Origin: Tenodera sinensis
Taxonomy: Eukaryota; Arthropoda; Insecta; Mantodea; Mantidae
NCBI GenBank assembly: GCA_030765045.1
Contig: CM060967.1
Span: 18,246,284-18,310,283, forward strand
DNA length: 64,000 nt
Direction: 5' to 3'
This document shows, piece by piece, positions 12,480 through 23,353 of the stretch (position 1 is its first letter; each line of letters begins with the position of its first letter). The notes under the pieces were generated by a model, which was not told the DNA's origin, did not search any database, and saw only the letters and a list, made by a program, of their open reading frames with translations. The position numbers and the translations under genes are program-made.

Positions 12480-12860
12480 CTACCCAAGCCTATATCTATC
12501 TAGTATATTTAAACGAGCTTTAGCTTTTTAGGTTCATATATAGATGTAGGTGTCTTTTCAATGTTTTATTCCCTTTTCTACAAATAATTCATAGTAGTAC
12601 AATTTTGTGTGTGCTTGAAATAGAAATGCTACGCATTACATCCACATTTACACATTCACATCTCTTTCTCTACTCACTCTTCTATAAACAATTTTCCTGA
12701 AAAACGCGATTTTACACCAAAAAGAAGTTTTAATCCCCTCTTCTACAAATAAGCCACACGATGTTCGTATGTTTGAAATACAATTCCTACGTATCACATT
12801 CACACTGTTTTCTCTACACAGTCGTCTAGAAACAGCCGATTACCGCAAAATTCAGCATGT
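12480..12860 (+). repeat. family B repeat
   Basis: This contains the family B blocks CACATTCACATCTCTTTC, TCTACTCACTCTTCTATA, GCGATTTTACACC and TTGAAATAGAAATGCTACG. The same blocks are tandemly repeated at 45355-46530 and occur reversed at 36480-36890. Confidence 0.75.
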
Positions 12861-13744
12861 ATCGTATATGTAGTTTTTCATGGAAAAACTTTCTTGGCTT
12901 TGTGTGGATCGGTGAATACAGTCATATTTTATATTTTACATACGTTAGTTAACTAAATCAATGAAACAGTTTCGAGGAATCACGAGGAATATCAGCTATT
13001 TTCATGTAAAACTGCGTTTGAAGCTGTTTCATTTTGCCTGCATGACAAAACAAATCGTTAGCTATTGAGGCTATTGTTAAATTAATTAACGCATTTCCTC
13101 TCGTGAATTCGTCCCTGTGATAATGGCACAAATGCGAAGTGTAATCGACCATTTGCCCGCGTATTGCAAGATGCCTACACAATTCTAAATGGAGTCATGT
13201 ATGAACAACGCATTCCGAGCTAAAACATCAATAAAACCCATTTATCTACAAGCCAACATGAAATCTTTAAAGACAAGGGGAAGCGAGCGAATGCTCCAAT
13301 GTTGAACAACCTTGATATATACGAACATAGCTATATGAGCACGCAGACTTTATTTCTGCAATTAGCATAGAGCTTTAAAATATGAGTTATTTTGTATTTT
13401 CCATTTTTTTCTAAAATAAGTAGTTTAGCCACAAAATTATTTTAAATAATTCGATTCTAGCATGTCAGAATAAATTCGCGAGCTTACGTTTGTCAATCAT
13501 CAAATTTGGTGTTGTGTGGAAGGTCAGGAATGTTGACAGTAAACATCTGTTCCCGTTGTTACTAGCAGTAGCTGATAATCACACAGACACGTGGTGAAAC
13601 TAATGTTAGTGTTGCGACAGTCTCTGAGAGATTTCAATTATTCGCGTGTAGAGCTGATACCTTTATTTTGGAATACTATTAATACTGTATAAGCAACCTA
13701 ACTTTCACTGCCAACTGGTCCCAAATGAAGCCTGTATGTGCTGG
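12861..13744. other. no recognisable feature
   Basis: AT-rich DNA without supported coding or repeat structure. Confidence 0.45.
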
Positions 13745-13930
13745 CAGGCAGCATGTGGCGAAGCGGTTACACCGCTGGTCCTCCACCAAAGGAGCCGGTT
13801 CAACCCCAGCGGCCCATAGTGGTATTTGTGGTACATCTATCGGATCTCCTCTGGGCATGCCCCAGCTCATTACACAAATTGTTCCTTTATTCCTGTTATG
13901 AACAACATGATGCCTCTAAGGTCCATTAGT
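13745..13930 (+). repeat. tRNA-derived SINE
   Basis: The head resembles a tRNA with an A box (GTGGCGAAGCGG, 13755-13766) and a B box (GGTTCAACCCC, 13797-13807) about 40 bases apart, a spacing compatible with RNA polymerase III transcription. The acceptor arm does not close, and a longer unrelated body follows, so it is a SINE and not a tRNA gene. The A box is closest to a serine/leucine-type head, which is only suggestive. Confidence 0.6.
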
Positions 13931-14761
13931 AGAGTAACTAATTATTTCAGAAACTGATGAAACGGTTTTATTCATATTTTTATTGTTCATTGTGGTACTA
14001 TTATTTGTGCACTATTTTTATAACCTCAATTTACTTAACTGTGCCATCGGGAAATGCCTATTTGAGTGAAGAAACAAATACATACATACGCACACACTTA
14101 AGGGATTTTAAGGTAAAATTTTTAAATTAAACAATTCATATTAATTTACCCAGCACTTCTACTTTTAACCAAGAATTTTACTTCATTAGACGTTTCAGCA
14201 TTAAATGAAAGTATTACTTCTTTAATAGTTTCTGCAGTATACGTAATAAAATACCAGTGACGCAACAATAGTGGAAAAGAAAATTCTACCATTTGTCGAC
14301 TGCCCAATTGAATTACACCAGAATGCATTGTCAGATTCCACCACTACGCTTGGTATGAAATTTAAACAAACAACAATTAAATATTTTAAACCTTGACTGA
14401 GAAAGTACAGATTTTGGAAGTGCTAAAAATGGAAGAAAACAGCTGAGAATCTTTTTGTGTGTTCAAACGCTATCAAAGCATGGTGTGTATGTTGGAAACA
14501 CTGTTGGTTACTGTGGCGACAGTGAATGATGAAGGAACATAATTCTTTTCTATCTCGTTTTCGAAAAGAGAATTAAGTTGATTTTGGTTGTATTTGCCAT
14601 TCTCTTAACTGGCATCATCTTCCCAAAACTGTTTAATCACTGTTATGTCCAATTTTTTTCGTAGTTTTAACCAGTCCAAAACGACGAAGTTCGTAGATGA
14701 GTTAGTACACTCTTATATGAGAGCAAGTCAATAGGTTAGGTTTTATGAGAAGAAAAGGAAT
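13931..14761. other. no recognisable feature
   Basis: AT-rich DNA. The frame at 14146-14328 (minus) has no recognisable domain. Confidence 0.4.
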
Positions 14762-14806
14762 TACAGTAAGACTCCGGATTATGTGGATAAACGAGGTTTC
14801 ACTGTA
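14762..14806. mobile_element. 45-bp pogo/Tigger-like terminal remnant
   Basis: TACAGTAAGACTCCGGATTA at the left faces, inverted, TACAGTGAAACCTCGTTTAT read from the right. Both resemble pogo/Tigger terminal repeats (CAGT, CTCCG/CCTCG, TTAT). The ends lie back to back with almost nothing between, and TA flanks fit Tc1/mariner-type insertion. Either a minimal MITE or an internal-deletion product. Confidence 0.5.
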
Positions 14807-15585
14807 TATTCTTTTTGAGGGATTTTGACGGCATAAAGGGGAATTTGCTCTACCAAAAACCTGGCAGCACTGTACGCAACTGGGACCACCTTACAACAAC
14901 TGAAGTTCAATTGAAAATTAACGTTTATTAAAACGAAATAAAACTTGAATTTAAACCTGAGTGTGAATTTAAAGCTGGTTCATAATAGCGGCCGTAAAGT
15001 TAGGAGTCAGCTGGTAAGAATTACAGCAGTGGTAGCTATTTAAGTGCTGCATCTGTGTTTCTTACAAGAGCAAGGAAATTGGGAGAACCTTGAGAATCCA
15101 TTATGTGCTCCGTGTCTGTTTCTCATTTTCCAGCTTCTTGGTAAAGCAGAGCTCAGCATCTTGCAACACTTTCTCGCTTTTTTGCTGGAAGCTGCAGCGT
15201 CCGTCGTTCCAGAACAAGTAAGGCGTTAATGAGTTTTTGCCTTTCCTTTCATAGGCCCCACCTCCTCCTACTCCGGTGCTATTTATTTAAAGGGTAAACC
15301 GCGAACCTGGTCAGCAATGTGACGTCATGCATTGCTGTGGTGGCTGCCTGACTGACTGGCATTGATTGAATTAACATCCATAAATTATATTTACTCAGCA
15401 AGGCATGTGTCTGTTGCCGGCTGGATGGACATTCTCGACATGATTGGTGCGGTCGTGCATTCCAAAACAAACACCTGCCTACGGCCTTAGTCGCTGTTTA
15501 TACCTACATAACCTCCAAACCAATCAGTAGGTAACAGTTATAGGGATTTAAGTGCGGATATTTTGTTAAATGGTACCTTAATATT
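14807..15585. other. no recognisable feature
   Basis: No supported gene. It ends at the ATAT flank of the LTR. Confidence 0.45.
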
Positions 15586-16115
15586 GTAGCACCGGGCACG
15601 GCGCACAACAAAGGACGGCGGGGGCCGAGCTACTTCACACCACATACTACGCCGGCGAGCGAAACAGTGTGCCTCGCGCGACTGTTTGTGTATACGCGAC
15701 TAACAATCAAGCGGCAGAACCAAAAGGGGTTTCAGCCTTCCAGAAAGATGTGGCTATATCATCGCCGGCGTGTTTGTGGAAGTTGAGAAAGGTCCATGTG
15801 ACGTCATCCCCATTATATAAGGATTGCCGTGCGTGTGTCGTCGAAGTTTTAACGAGCGTCGAGTGATTGTATCGTCGGAATTAGTGTATGAGAAACAGAG
15901 GAAGTGAAGAGAGACAGTAAAAGAGTGAGTCAGGGTTAAGAGAAGAGAATGGTTGTGAGTTATAATATCCCGAAAGACTGCAGACTGTGTTAACGTTAGT
16001 AGAAGAGAACTTTGTATTGTGTAAAAGCTTACAAGAAAAGTAAAGTGCCAGAAAAATAATTGGAGTGCTTTTGTCATTTTCTCACAATCTGTATCTGTTC
16101 GTGCGCCGTAAATGA
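15586..16115 (+). mobile_element. Gypsy-type solo LTR
   Basis: It starts TGTAGCACCGGGCACGGCG after ATAT, the kind of 4-bp target some Gypsy elements prefer. Ordered blocks match the minus-strand LTR at 9319-9566 and the partial LTR at 20396-20560. A promoter lies inside. No primer-binding site, gag or pol is seen downstream, so the copy is solo. The 3' end is not certain: no ACA followed by ATAT was found, so the end coordinate is approximate. Confidence 0.65.
15799..15820 (+). promoter_or_regulatory. CRE-like site and TATA box in LTR
   Basis: A perfect palindromic TGACGTCA (15799-15806) lies 7 bases before TATATAA (15814-15820). The related LTR at 20396-20560 keeps both with one change (TTACGTCA, TATATAA). 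Position and conservation fit the U3 promoter of an LTR retrotransposon. Binding by CREB/ATF-type factors is inferred from the motif only. Confidence 0.65.
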
Positions 16116-16374
16116 ACAGCGCATGTAAAATAGACCTTCCGTTTTGCTTCATGTCTGAATGTGCGACTCGCTGGCCTAGATAATGTGCAGAAAGTATTAG
16201 AGCTGAGTTCCGACACAGCGTTCGTTATCGCGTTACAGCAGGCATGGGCACGAGAGGAGAGGTAGCGATTGAACGTGCCTTAACTACCCCACATTCTCTT
16301 GCCAAGTGATAAAGGTTGTTTGGATACAACACGTGTAGTGGTGGGTTGGTTCCACCTGCGTGGTAGTGATAATC

Positions 16375-16415
16375 TTTTAATCTTTTAACCGTAAGAGAAA
16401 CCAAATCATACTCTA

Positions 16416-16454
<39 letters not shown>

Positions 16455-16785
16455 TAGATCTTGCTGAAACACAATTTATGTCCAAACAATTTTTTTTAGA
16501 GTGAACCATTTCGGAGATATTCCATCTTATTTGTGTTAGTTTCAGAAAGCTTATAGCTTTCGTGAAATGGAGCATCGTTGTTCATTTTTTTATATGTTAA
16601 GCGTGCAAAGAGAACAGAATCTCAAAGCTTTAAAAGATATGACTATCGCCACTGTATTCTTGCAATACAGCAAATAAGCAATAAGATAATTTGTACAAAT
16701 GTTTATCTCAACTAACATGAAGATATAGCAAAAAGTGTTTGTAAGAATGGTTAATACAAGAGTACAGAAAGTCATGCGAGTGGTT
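16375..16785 (-). repeat. family A partial copy, reverse
   Basis: Blocks on the plus strand: ACCAAATCATACTCTAC, TGTAGATCTTGCTG, GAGTGAACCATTTCGGAG, TGCAAAGAGAACAGAATC, TAAGATAATTTGTACAAA, ending GTACAGAAAGTCATGCG. The half with the main microsatellite slot is missing. Confidence 0.85.
16417..16452. repeat. poly(A) run inside family A
   Basis: 36 A residues at the place where other copies have only 6-7 A between TAGTATA and TGTAGATCT. It expands an existing short A run and is not a retroposon tail. Confidence 0.9.
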
Positions 16786-17500
16786 GTTTTCGATGAGGGA
16801 GCGTCAAACCGTGTATTTCCTATAAACTTTAGGTATCGAATTTTGGGTGCAAGGCAATATTTCCTCTTACTATATGTGGGGGCTAGAGAATGTAAAACTG
16901 AGGTATAGGAAATATTATATAAGCAAAAATCGTTTATGGAGGTGCAGTTGGGCGTGAAATCCTTTGGGAGACAAGGGTAGCATGGGCGGTGGTGGAAAAC
17001 AGCGTTCCAAATAAGATTTAGCGTGGTCGGTTGGCATTTAGCGAGAGGCAAATTGCCTGCGAATGGACTGGGTTAATGGACAGATTACGTTGGCTTGCCA
17101 GAGAGTGAGTGAGTGAGCAAAGAATAATAAATGAGTAAGTGGATAGGTGCACCAGCGTCGATGTTAATGACTGCAAGAGCAATTAAATGAACACAGAAGC
17201 AAAACAGATCTCCGAGGAGTCATTAAATTTTAGTGACCATCACTCGGCTTAAGAAGCATGCATAACATAGATTACAGCTCCGCTTTCATTCAATTAGATA
17301 CAACTCCCTAGAACTGACTCACAGCAATATTTACTGTGTTAGGACTAAATGAGTAATGTGCTTTTATATTTCTCAACTATGCCCGCGCCTTTGACTTTCT
17401 ACTGCAGCTCAAAGTTTACACGTCATCAGGACCCTGTTTCATGAAATTGCAATTTACATATTAGCAATATGATTCTCTTTCGTGAAAAGTTATAGAAAAT
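16786..17500. other. no recognisable feature
   Basis: Includes a short GAGT repeat near 17105. No supported gene. Confidence 0.4.
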
Positions 17501-18187
17501 AGGCTTTTTGCGATAGTCAAATGTTTTAAAACTTTGAGATACCGTTCTCTTTGCACACTTAACCTATAAAAAAGTCAACAACAATGTTCCATTTCACGAA
17601 ATTTTCAAGTTTTCTGAATCTGACACATATAACGAGGAATATCTCCGAAACTGTTGACTCTACAAAAAATTATTTAGACATAAATTGTGTGTTTTAACCA
17701 GATCTACATTTTTTGTATATTAAGAATTTGTCTATCTCTGATGCTTTACGAGTTATTCAATAGTCACCCAGAGTAAACAGAACTACATAGTCTATAGCCA
17801 GAAAGTTCAAAATATACATTTCATTTGTCATACAAATATCTTAAACATATGACATTTTAATGAAAATTCTTACAGGTATTTTCAAGAAAATCAAAATTTT
17901 TGAAAAATTGTCCATCTAAATGTAGTTTAGGGCGGGGCTATTTTGTTCAAAATCTTCGTGTCGCATCCTTGAAAGACATTAAACTTAAATATGAACTTTT
18001 TTTTTAACTGACTTTTAGTTTTTGAGTTATTCTGTCCACAGAGACATACACACACGGACCTTTTTCTAAAAATCCTTTTTTTGGATAAAAAACATATTTT
18101 CAAAACATACATTTCCGTTGAAATCTCGACATCCAATTTTTTGGTGGAATACAATATTTCCTTCTAGTAATCAGTAGAGAAAGTAAA
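17501..18187 (+). repeat. family A near-complete copy, forward
   Basis: It runs from the GATAGTCAAATGTTTTAAA block through CATTTCACGAAA, GATCTACATTTTTTG, ATTTCATTTGTCATA, AAATATGAACTTTTTT and a short CACACACGGACC slot, to the terminal block GGTGGAATACAATA and CAGTAGAGAAAGTAAAAA. The slot is unexpanded here, giving the ancestral state for comparison. Confidence 0.85.
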
Positions 18188-18460
18188 AAAGGATCTTCGA
18201 CAGCGATGCCACCTGTCGCGAGTGTTATTCAACTCATTTATTAGTAAAATTGTTAAATTATGCAAACAAAAATACCACTTTGCTATCCAAAATACACCAA
18301 GAAAAATTTTACATACTAAACTTTATGTGGATAATCAGGTTATTTTAGGAACCTCAGTAAATGAACTACAAATTAGCGACCAAGAATTAAACAAAATTTA
18401 CTTAAAGACTTTGAAATGAAAATTTCCCCAACTAAAGCTAAAGGAATAGTTAAAATATAG
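18188..18460 (+). pseudogene. degenerate LINE reverse transcriptase fragment
   Basis: The translation shows RT landmarks in order: LRQRCHLSRVLFNSFI, matching the conserved GLRQGCPLSPLLFNIYI-type segment; then LYVDNQVILGTSVNELQ in place of the catalytic (F/Y)ADDQVI segment; then, after a frameshift near 18410, EMKISPTKAKG, matching the usual KIS.xKTK segment. The catalytic ADD has become VDN, so the enzyme is dead. Other regions of the protein are absent. It abuts the terminal block of the preceding family A copy. The family is an RTE/CR1/Jockey-like LINE; I cannot be more specific. Confidence 0.75.
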
Positions 18461-18624
18461 AAATAGTCAAGATTGTAATAGAAAACCAGATAATTGAGCT
18501 ATTAACAACTTTAATTCCTTAGTAAATTTAATATCCACGGAAGGAATATATAGCTAGTTAGACGGTATTATAAAACGACATTTTGGGAAAAATGTCAATA
18601 GATACGAAATTTAGATACTGTATA
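18461..18624. other. no recognisable feature
   Basis: AT-rich spacer, possibly further decayed LINE. Confidence 0.3.
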
Positions 18625-18667
18625 AAAGTGTAGATCTTACTAAAACGCACAATTTATGTTTAAATAA

Positions 18668-18703
<36 letters not shown>

Positions 18704-19003
18704 AGAGTGAGCCATTTCAGAGATATTCCTTGTTATTTGTGTGAATTTTGGAGAATTTATACTTCTATAAAATGGAACAGCGTTATTCATTTTTTAATCG
18801 TGCAAAGAGAACGGAATTTGAAAACTTTAAAAGATTTGACTATCGCTAAAAGCCTAATGTATTCCAATATTCTCCTTGCGCCTATATGGAAATAAGCAAT
18901 AAGATAATTTCTGCAAATATTCATCTCGACTAAAAGAAGATATAGGAATAAGAGATTGTAGGAATGGTTAGTACAGGTCACGTGAGTGCAGAATATCAGA
19001 TGT
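18625..19003 (-). repeat. family A partial copy, reverse
   Basis: Same half of the family as the copy at 16375-16785, from GTGTAGATCTTACTAAA to GGTCACGTGAGTGCAG. A T run (18670-18701, 32 T) has expanded at the site before GAGTGAGCCATTTCAG. Confidence 0.85.
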
Positions 19004-19950
19004 TTTTAGAACTTTGTACCTGAAGATGATTTTAGTCTTTCTTCTTTGAGATACGCTTTTAAATACGTCATGGTATATCGTGTTAAATATTTGAAAATCG
19101 TGGACTGTCACTTTTAAAGCTGGGAATGATGATGGCAGGAGAGGTGACAAATGTAAATAACCCGTGATACATATTTATTTGTCCGTGCTCGTGCCGTAGA
19201 ATGAAGATACACTAGTGATTCCAGTTCATGGAGGGAAATATGCCAGATTGCGAGCCACGCTTTGTTTCGCATCACAAACTACAAAACATGGATTTTCGAT
19301 GAAACTGTTGGAATCACGATGTGCAACTCCCTGTTCAAAGAGAATCATTTCTAACTTTTTTTTTCGAGCAAATACTATGGGGAGAAGTGTAACAACAACA
19401 GAGGACATGATTTCAAATGCAGAACATTTCGCTAACTTCTCCAAATTAAAGCTACTGCACTCCATGCCTGTGTTTCACATTTTGTATTCAGAGCGACTCC
19501 CAAGGGGCGAAGCCCAGGTAGGTACACGCCAAACCAGATGCTTAGTGCGAACAGAAGAAAGCTCAAATCGAATTATGTATTCTGAGGCGAAGCTTCATTG
19601 ATAGCTCATTTAGTTACTGTTGTTTTCCCTTTTAGAAAGGGCAATGCGGTTTGCAGATTTAATTAAGGTCTGCGGTTTACCTCAGCGGAGTCTACAAGTT
19701 ACAGACGACCCTTCGTTTGTTTTCCTCATTGTAAAAACAAGAAGAAAACTTGCGTCCTTAAAATAAACACAGGAAATTTAGTTTCAGACTACGAGCTAGA
19801 CGCTGGGGGAGGCTTGGCGAAGGCGTGCACACCCTAAATTAGCATTGTTAAAAATCTATTATTACATTCACATAACTATCCTTGTAAAAATATAAAACTG
19901 AACAAGAACTATTAAATACAGATTTTTAAAATCTTTAAAACAGAAGGTAT
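19004..19950. other. no recognisable feature
   Basis: A 128-codon frame at 19215-19601 (plus) is open but has no recognisable domain and starts without clear context. I do not call it a gene. Confidence 0.35.
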
Positions 19951-20217
19951 AAACCTTGCAACAAACAAGACAAAATAAACTTAAAAGTGTTTGAAAGGAA
20001 CATGTATTATATAGCAGAGAATTTTCAATAAAAGCGCTGGTATCTCCTGCAGAAAGCCACTGGAATGATTAATGTGTTTCAAAGGAGAGAATATGGCGCG
20101 AAGGCAGTTTGGAAACATATCGAGAGTTATTGCAGAACTAACCGTCCTCTCCGGAGATGTTTAAATATTTAAAGGGCAATAAAGTTCACAATTTCAGGTA
20201 AGTTTCCTTCACAAAAC
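19951..20217 (+). repeat. left arm of 265-bp inverted repeat
   Basis: This matches the reverse complement of 23090-23353 with scattered substitutions, including GAATATGGCGCGAAGGCAG, AAAGGGCAATAAAGTTCAC and GGTAAGTTTCCTTCACAAAA. A 23-codon frame starting ATGGCGCGAAGG is open in both arms. Near the inner end both arms keep AGGTAAGT, a perfect splice-donor-like sequence. The arm could be one dispersed repeat inserted twice in opposite directions, or the ends of a foldback element. Confidence 0.8.
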
Positions 20218-20395
20218 TGAAGATACTTTCTCATTCTTTTCTGTTAGATAGAATAAACCATCGACAGTTCTGATGGTATTCATATCTTTATCGCCGTTTC
20301 TATTTTCTCTTTTGCTTACCTATAATGATATTACGCAACCTCAGAGTGTGTGCAATAAAGGTGCTCAAGCTCAGGCTGCCTCTCGCGATTGTTGT

Positions 20396-20560
20396 GAACA
20401 CGTAACAACAATCAGAGCGGTAACACAAAGGGTTTCTAGATTATTCTAGTGGCCTCCGACATTCGGCGTATTTGTAGAAGTTCGAGAAAGGTCCATGTTA
20501 CGTCATAGTCGATATATAATGAAGCGAGACAACGAACAGAGGATGTATTCATATTAAACG
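20396..20560 (+). mobile_element. Gypsy-type LTR fragment
   Basis: It shares AACAATCAGAGCGG, GTAGAAGTTCGAGAAAGG, TCCATGTTACGTCAT and TATATAA with the LTRs at 15586 and 9566. The 5' portion is missing or diverged. It lies between the two inverted arms at 19951 and 23353. Confidence 0.6.
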
Positions 20561-20997
20561 TGCAAACACACACACATTACAGCATACATCATTTTTCAAA
20601 CTACGTTTAAAGCCTTTACTTACCACTCCGATGTAGCCTAGTATATCTTTGATAAGAACCCTAGGTAATGTTGCCGAATATGGGCATAGGGACCGCGTAA
20701 CGCAGGGCACCAACTCATGAAAAATGAACTGCAATCTAAAACTGAAACGGTGGAATAGAAGCGTGGAATAATGAAAATAAAGGGGACATAATAATAGCAG
20801 AAAGTGCTACGAAGTGAAAATTTCCTTTTTCCTCATTCCCTTTATGTGATATTACTAATGGAAATCCACACACCTTTGTATTTGTTTCATAAACGTACAT
20901 TATGAAATAGATTCCATTTTAAGGTTATGTATGAACTTGAGATTTCCCAGTTATTTTAGGTTATATGGTTTATGCCTCTGTATTCATTTTATAAACG

Positions 20998-21088
20998 TAG
21001 ATATATAGAATAAGGGTTTGCAAGAATGGTTAGTACAACAGTAGAGAAAAGCATTTGAGTGCAGCACATCAGATTTTTCTTTGACGTA
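20998..21088 (-). repeat. family A end fragment, reverse
   Basis: AAGAATGGTTAGTACAA, CAGTAGAGAAAAGCAT and GCACATCAGATTTTT are the outer end of the family. Confidence 0.7.
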
Positions 21089-21533
21089 AGACCGCTGCAC
21101 AAAATATTTTAAGGACAGAGTATATTTCGATGAAATAAGCAGCTGTCCCTAAACGTTTGGTGGCAATATAGCTCATTAAAAATTATCCTCATAGTTTCTT
21201 GTAGTTATTTTCTTGTTTTAACATAAGGAACGTTCTGAATAATTGCAGTTGGTAATATACACAGGTGAGGAGAATAAACAGAAGATTTGCCCCACTAGTA
21301 TTAACGCCCCACTCTCTGACCGTACACACTCGCCAGAGTAATCAACTCCCGCGAGGAGAAACGGACATTCCTTTACATACGTGGAACGTGAATTAAATTC
21401 TAATAGAGTTAACAAGGATAAACTGTGAAATTATTCTCAAAGCATAACGCCAGAAATTACAACAGGAGTGAACTATACAAAACATGAACGAAACCAGCAA
21501 TATCTGTTGCTTTAAGAATGTTCCATTAATATA

Positions 21534-21735
21534 TGTAGAGCTATACTCACTCTTATACACGATATTCTTGCAAACGCTTATTTCTCCATTTACCACATTT
21601 TAATCGACATAAACATTTGCAGAAATTATTTTATTGCTAATTTTCTTGTAGGTCAAATGTTCTAAGAAGCAGTTGCTATGCAACGCCCTTAAAATTCCGT
21701 CCTCTTTGCAAGGCCAACAGATAGAAAAAAGGAAT
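21534..21735 (+). repeat. family A diverged fragment, forward
   Basis: Recognisable but old copy: CTTGCAAACGCTTATTTC, CGACATAAACATTTGCAGA, TTTTCTTGTAGGTCAAA, ATTCCGTCCTCTTTGCA. Confidence 0.6.
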
Positions 21736-22459
21736 AACGTATTCCTATTTGAAAAAAGTATAAGTCCTGGCAAATCCTATTGCAGGAGTGGGCTGGGTTA
21801 TAGCCGATAATTACGTAAAGTTCTCCAAAGAGAGAAAGTTGGATATTCCTGTTCTAGAAACTTGAGCACCAGCTTGTTCTATCATTCTTTAGTGCAGAAA
21901 AATTCTAGCCATGTGTTCAAAATGTTGTTATTCGTTGACGGGACTGTTAAAGATTGTAATTTTAGATTTTATAACTATATTAGCATTAAACCGTCTTGCT
22001 AACGCCACCCTCGGCTTGCTGACAGTGTTTTACGCTGTCCTGATGCAGGAGTGATACAGCTAGACTTCCTGAAGTTAATTAAAAGATACCACTTGGTAGA
22101 GATGCAGCAAGAAGACATACCGATAATGCTCAGCAGCACAACAGTTCATCATCATGCCCTGCAGGTCCTCACGTTCCTGATCTTAGTCCTTATGATGGAT
22201 GAACCAACATTGGAGCTTCGGAGAGAAAAGATATATCTGTGTCAAGGGAAGGTGTGAAGCATGAAATCTGCAGAACGCTCGATCGCTAACAAAAAGAAAG
22301 AAAACTTGAGAAATAAGATATGGGAATTGTCTGGCGATAGGTTTAAATATTGCTTGTCCCAGTAGGGCTGTCATGTAAACTTCCGATCGCTGCGTGTGTC
22401 TGCAGAGGCAGAATCACACAGGAAAGTTCCATACCATGGCCGGGTATACAGCACCTTCG
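21736..22459. other. no recognisable feature
   Basis: Between family A fragments. No supported gene or repeat. Confidence 0.4.
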
Positions 22460-22593
22460 GCTTTAAGAATGTAACACGAAGATTTTGAAGAAAATTACTC
22501 CACCCTTAACTACCGTTTATATGGAAAATGTTTCGAAAATTGTGACATTCTTAGAAATGACTATAATTACCACGTGTTTAAAAAGGATGAGAT
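22460..22593 (-). repeat. family A fragment, reverse
   Basis: AACACGAAGATTTTGAAG, TCCACCCTTAACTACC and GGAAAATGTTTCGAAAAT are central family A blocks. The copy decays before the SINE that follows. Confidence 0.65.
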
Positions 22594-23008
22594 GAAAGTA
22601 CCCTACGGGCGGTCAGAAGGCATCACAGATGAAACTACAATACGGTGGGTGCACCCAAGTTCTGCAGCCCGACGTAGTTCCAGGTTGTCACAGAGAGCCC
22701 GCCACTAGCTAGCCAGGTCAGGCTGATCAATCAGAAGGACGACCGACCGACTACTGCGCCTCCTGTCAGCCGATTACAGCGCAAGCACCACCGTAGCGTA
22801 TCCTATCACGACCCTGTTGACCCTTACAACCTGAAAATACCGTGAATGAAATAAACAGAAGTGAGAAGGACATGCAAGGTAAATATCCTTCATAGCATTG
22901 TCTTAGTGACCCTAGAAAATCCCCATGAATCGAACCCATGAGCTCCCGATTGCGGTCCACAGGCAATAAAAACCGCTCGATTACCCTGGTTAACCAGACG
23001 AGAAAGTA
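22594..23008 (-). repeat. tRNA-derived SINE, minus strand
   Basis: On the minus strand a tRNA-like head (GTTAACCAGGGTAATCGAGC, then B box GGGTTCGATTCA at plus 22926-22937) is followed by a long body down to about 22601. A 7-bp GAAAGTA at 22594-22600 and 23002-23008 may be the target-site duplication. The head is a fair A/B box pair but has no complete cloverleaf. Confidence 0.55.
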
Positions 23009-23089
23009 AAGACCTCGTTAAACATAGAATGACGTCAGAGCTGTCGACTGTTCATTGTATGTGACTAAAGAATGATCTTGAGTCAGTTT

Positions 23090-23353
23090 GTTTTGTGAAG
23101 GAAACTTACCTCAGTACGTGAACTTTATTGCCCTTTAAATATTTAAACATCTCCGCAGAGGACGGTTAGTTCAGCAATAACTTTCAGTATATTTCCAAAC
23201 TGCCTTCGCGCCATATTCTCTACTTCCAAACACATTAATCATTCCAATGGCTTTCTACAGGAGATACCAGCGCTTTTATTGAAAATTCTCTGCTACATAA
23301 TACGCGTTCTTTTTAAACATCTTAGTTTATTTTGTCTTGTTTGTTGTAAGGTT
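23090..23353 (-). repeat. right arm of 265-bp inverted repeat
   Basis: Reverse complement of 19951-20217; see that entry. The arms enclose 2.87 kb that contains an LTR fragment, family A scraps and a SINE. Confidence 0.8.

Noticed and set aside
15754..16152. 132-codon minus-strand frame
   Set aside because: Lies inside an LTR and its flank, antisense to the promoter, with no known domain.
19215..19601. 128-codon open frame
   Set aside because: No recognisable domain, no splice or promoter context, and an overlapping open frame on the other strand.
22141..22260. Possible mariner transposase scrap (PDLSPYD-like residues)
   Set aside because: Only seven residues match, followed by a stop, with no catalytic motif or inverted ends.
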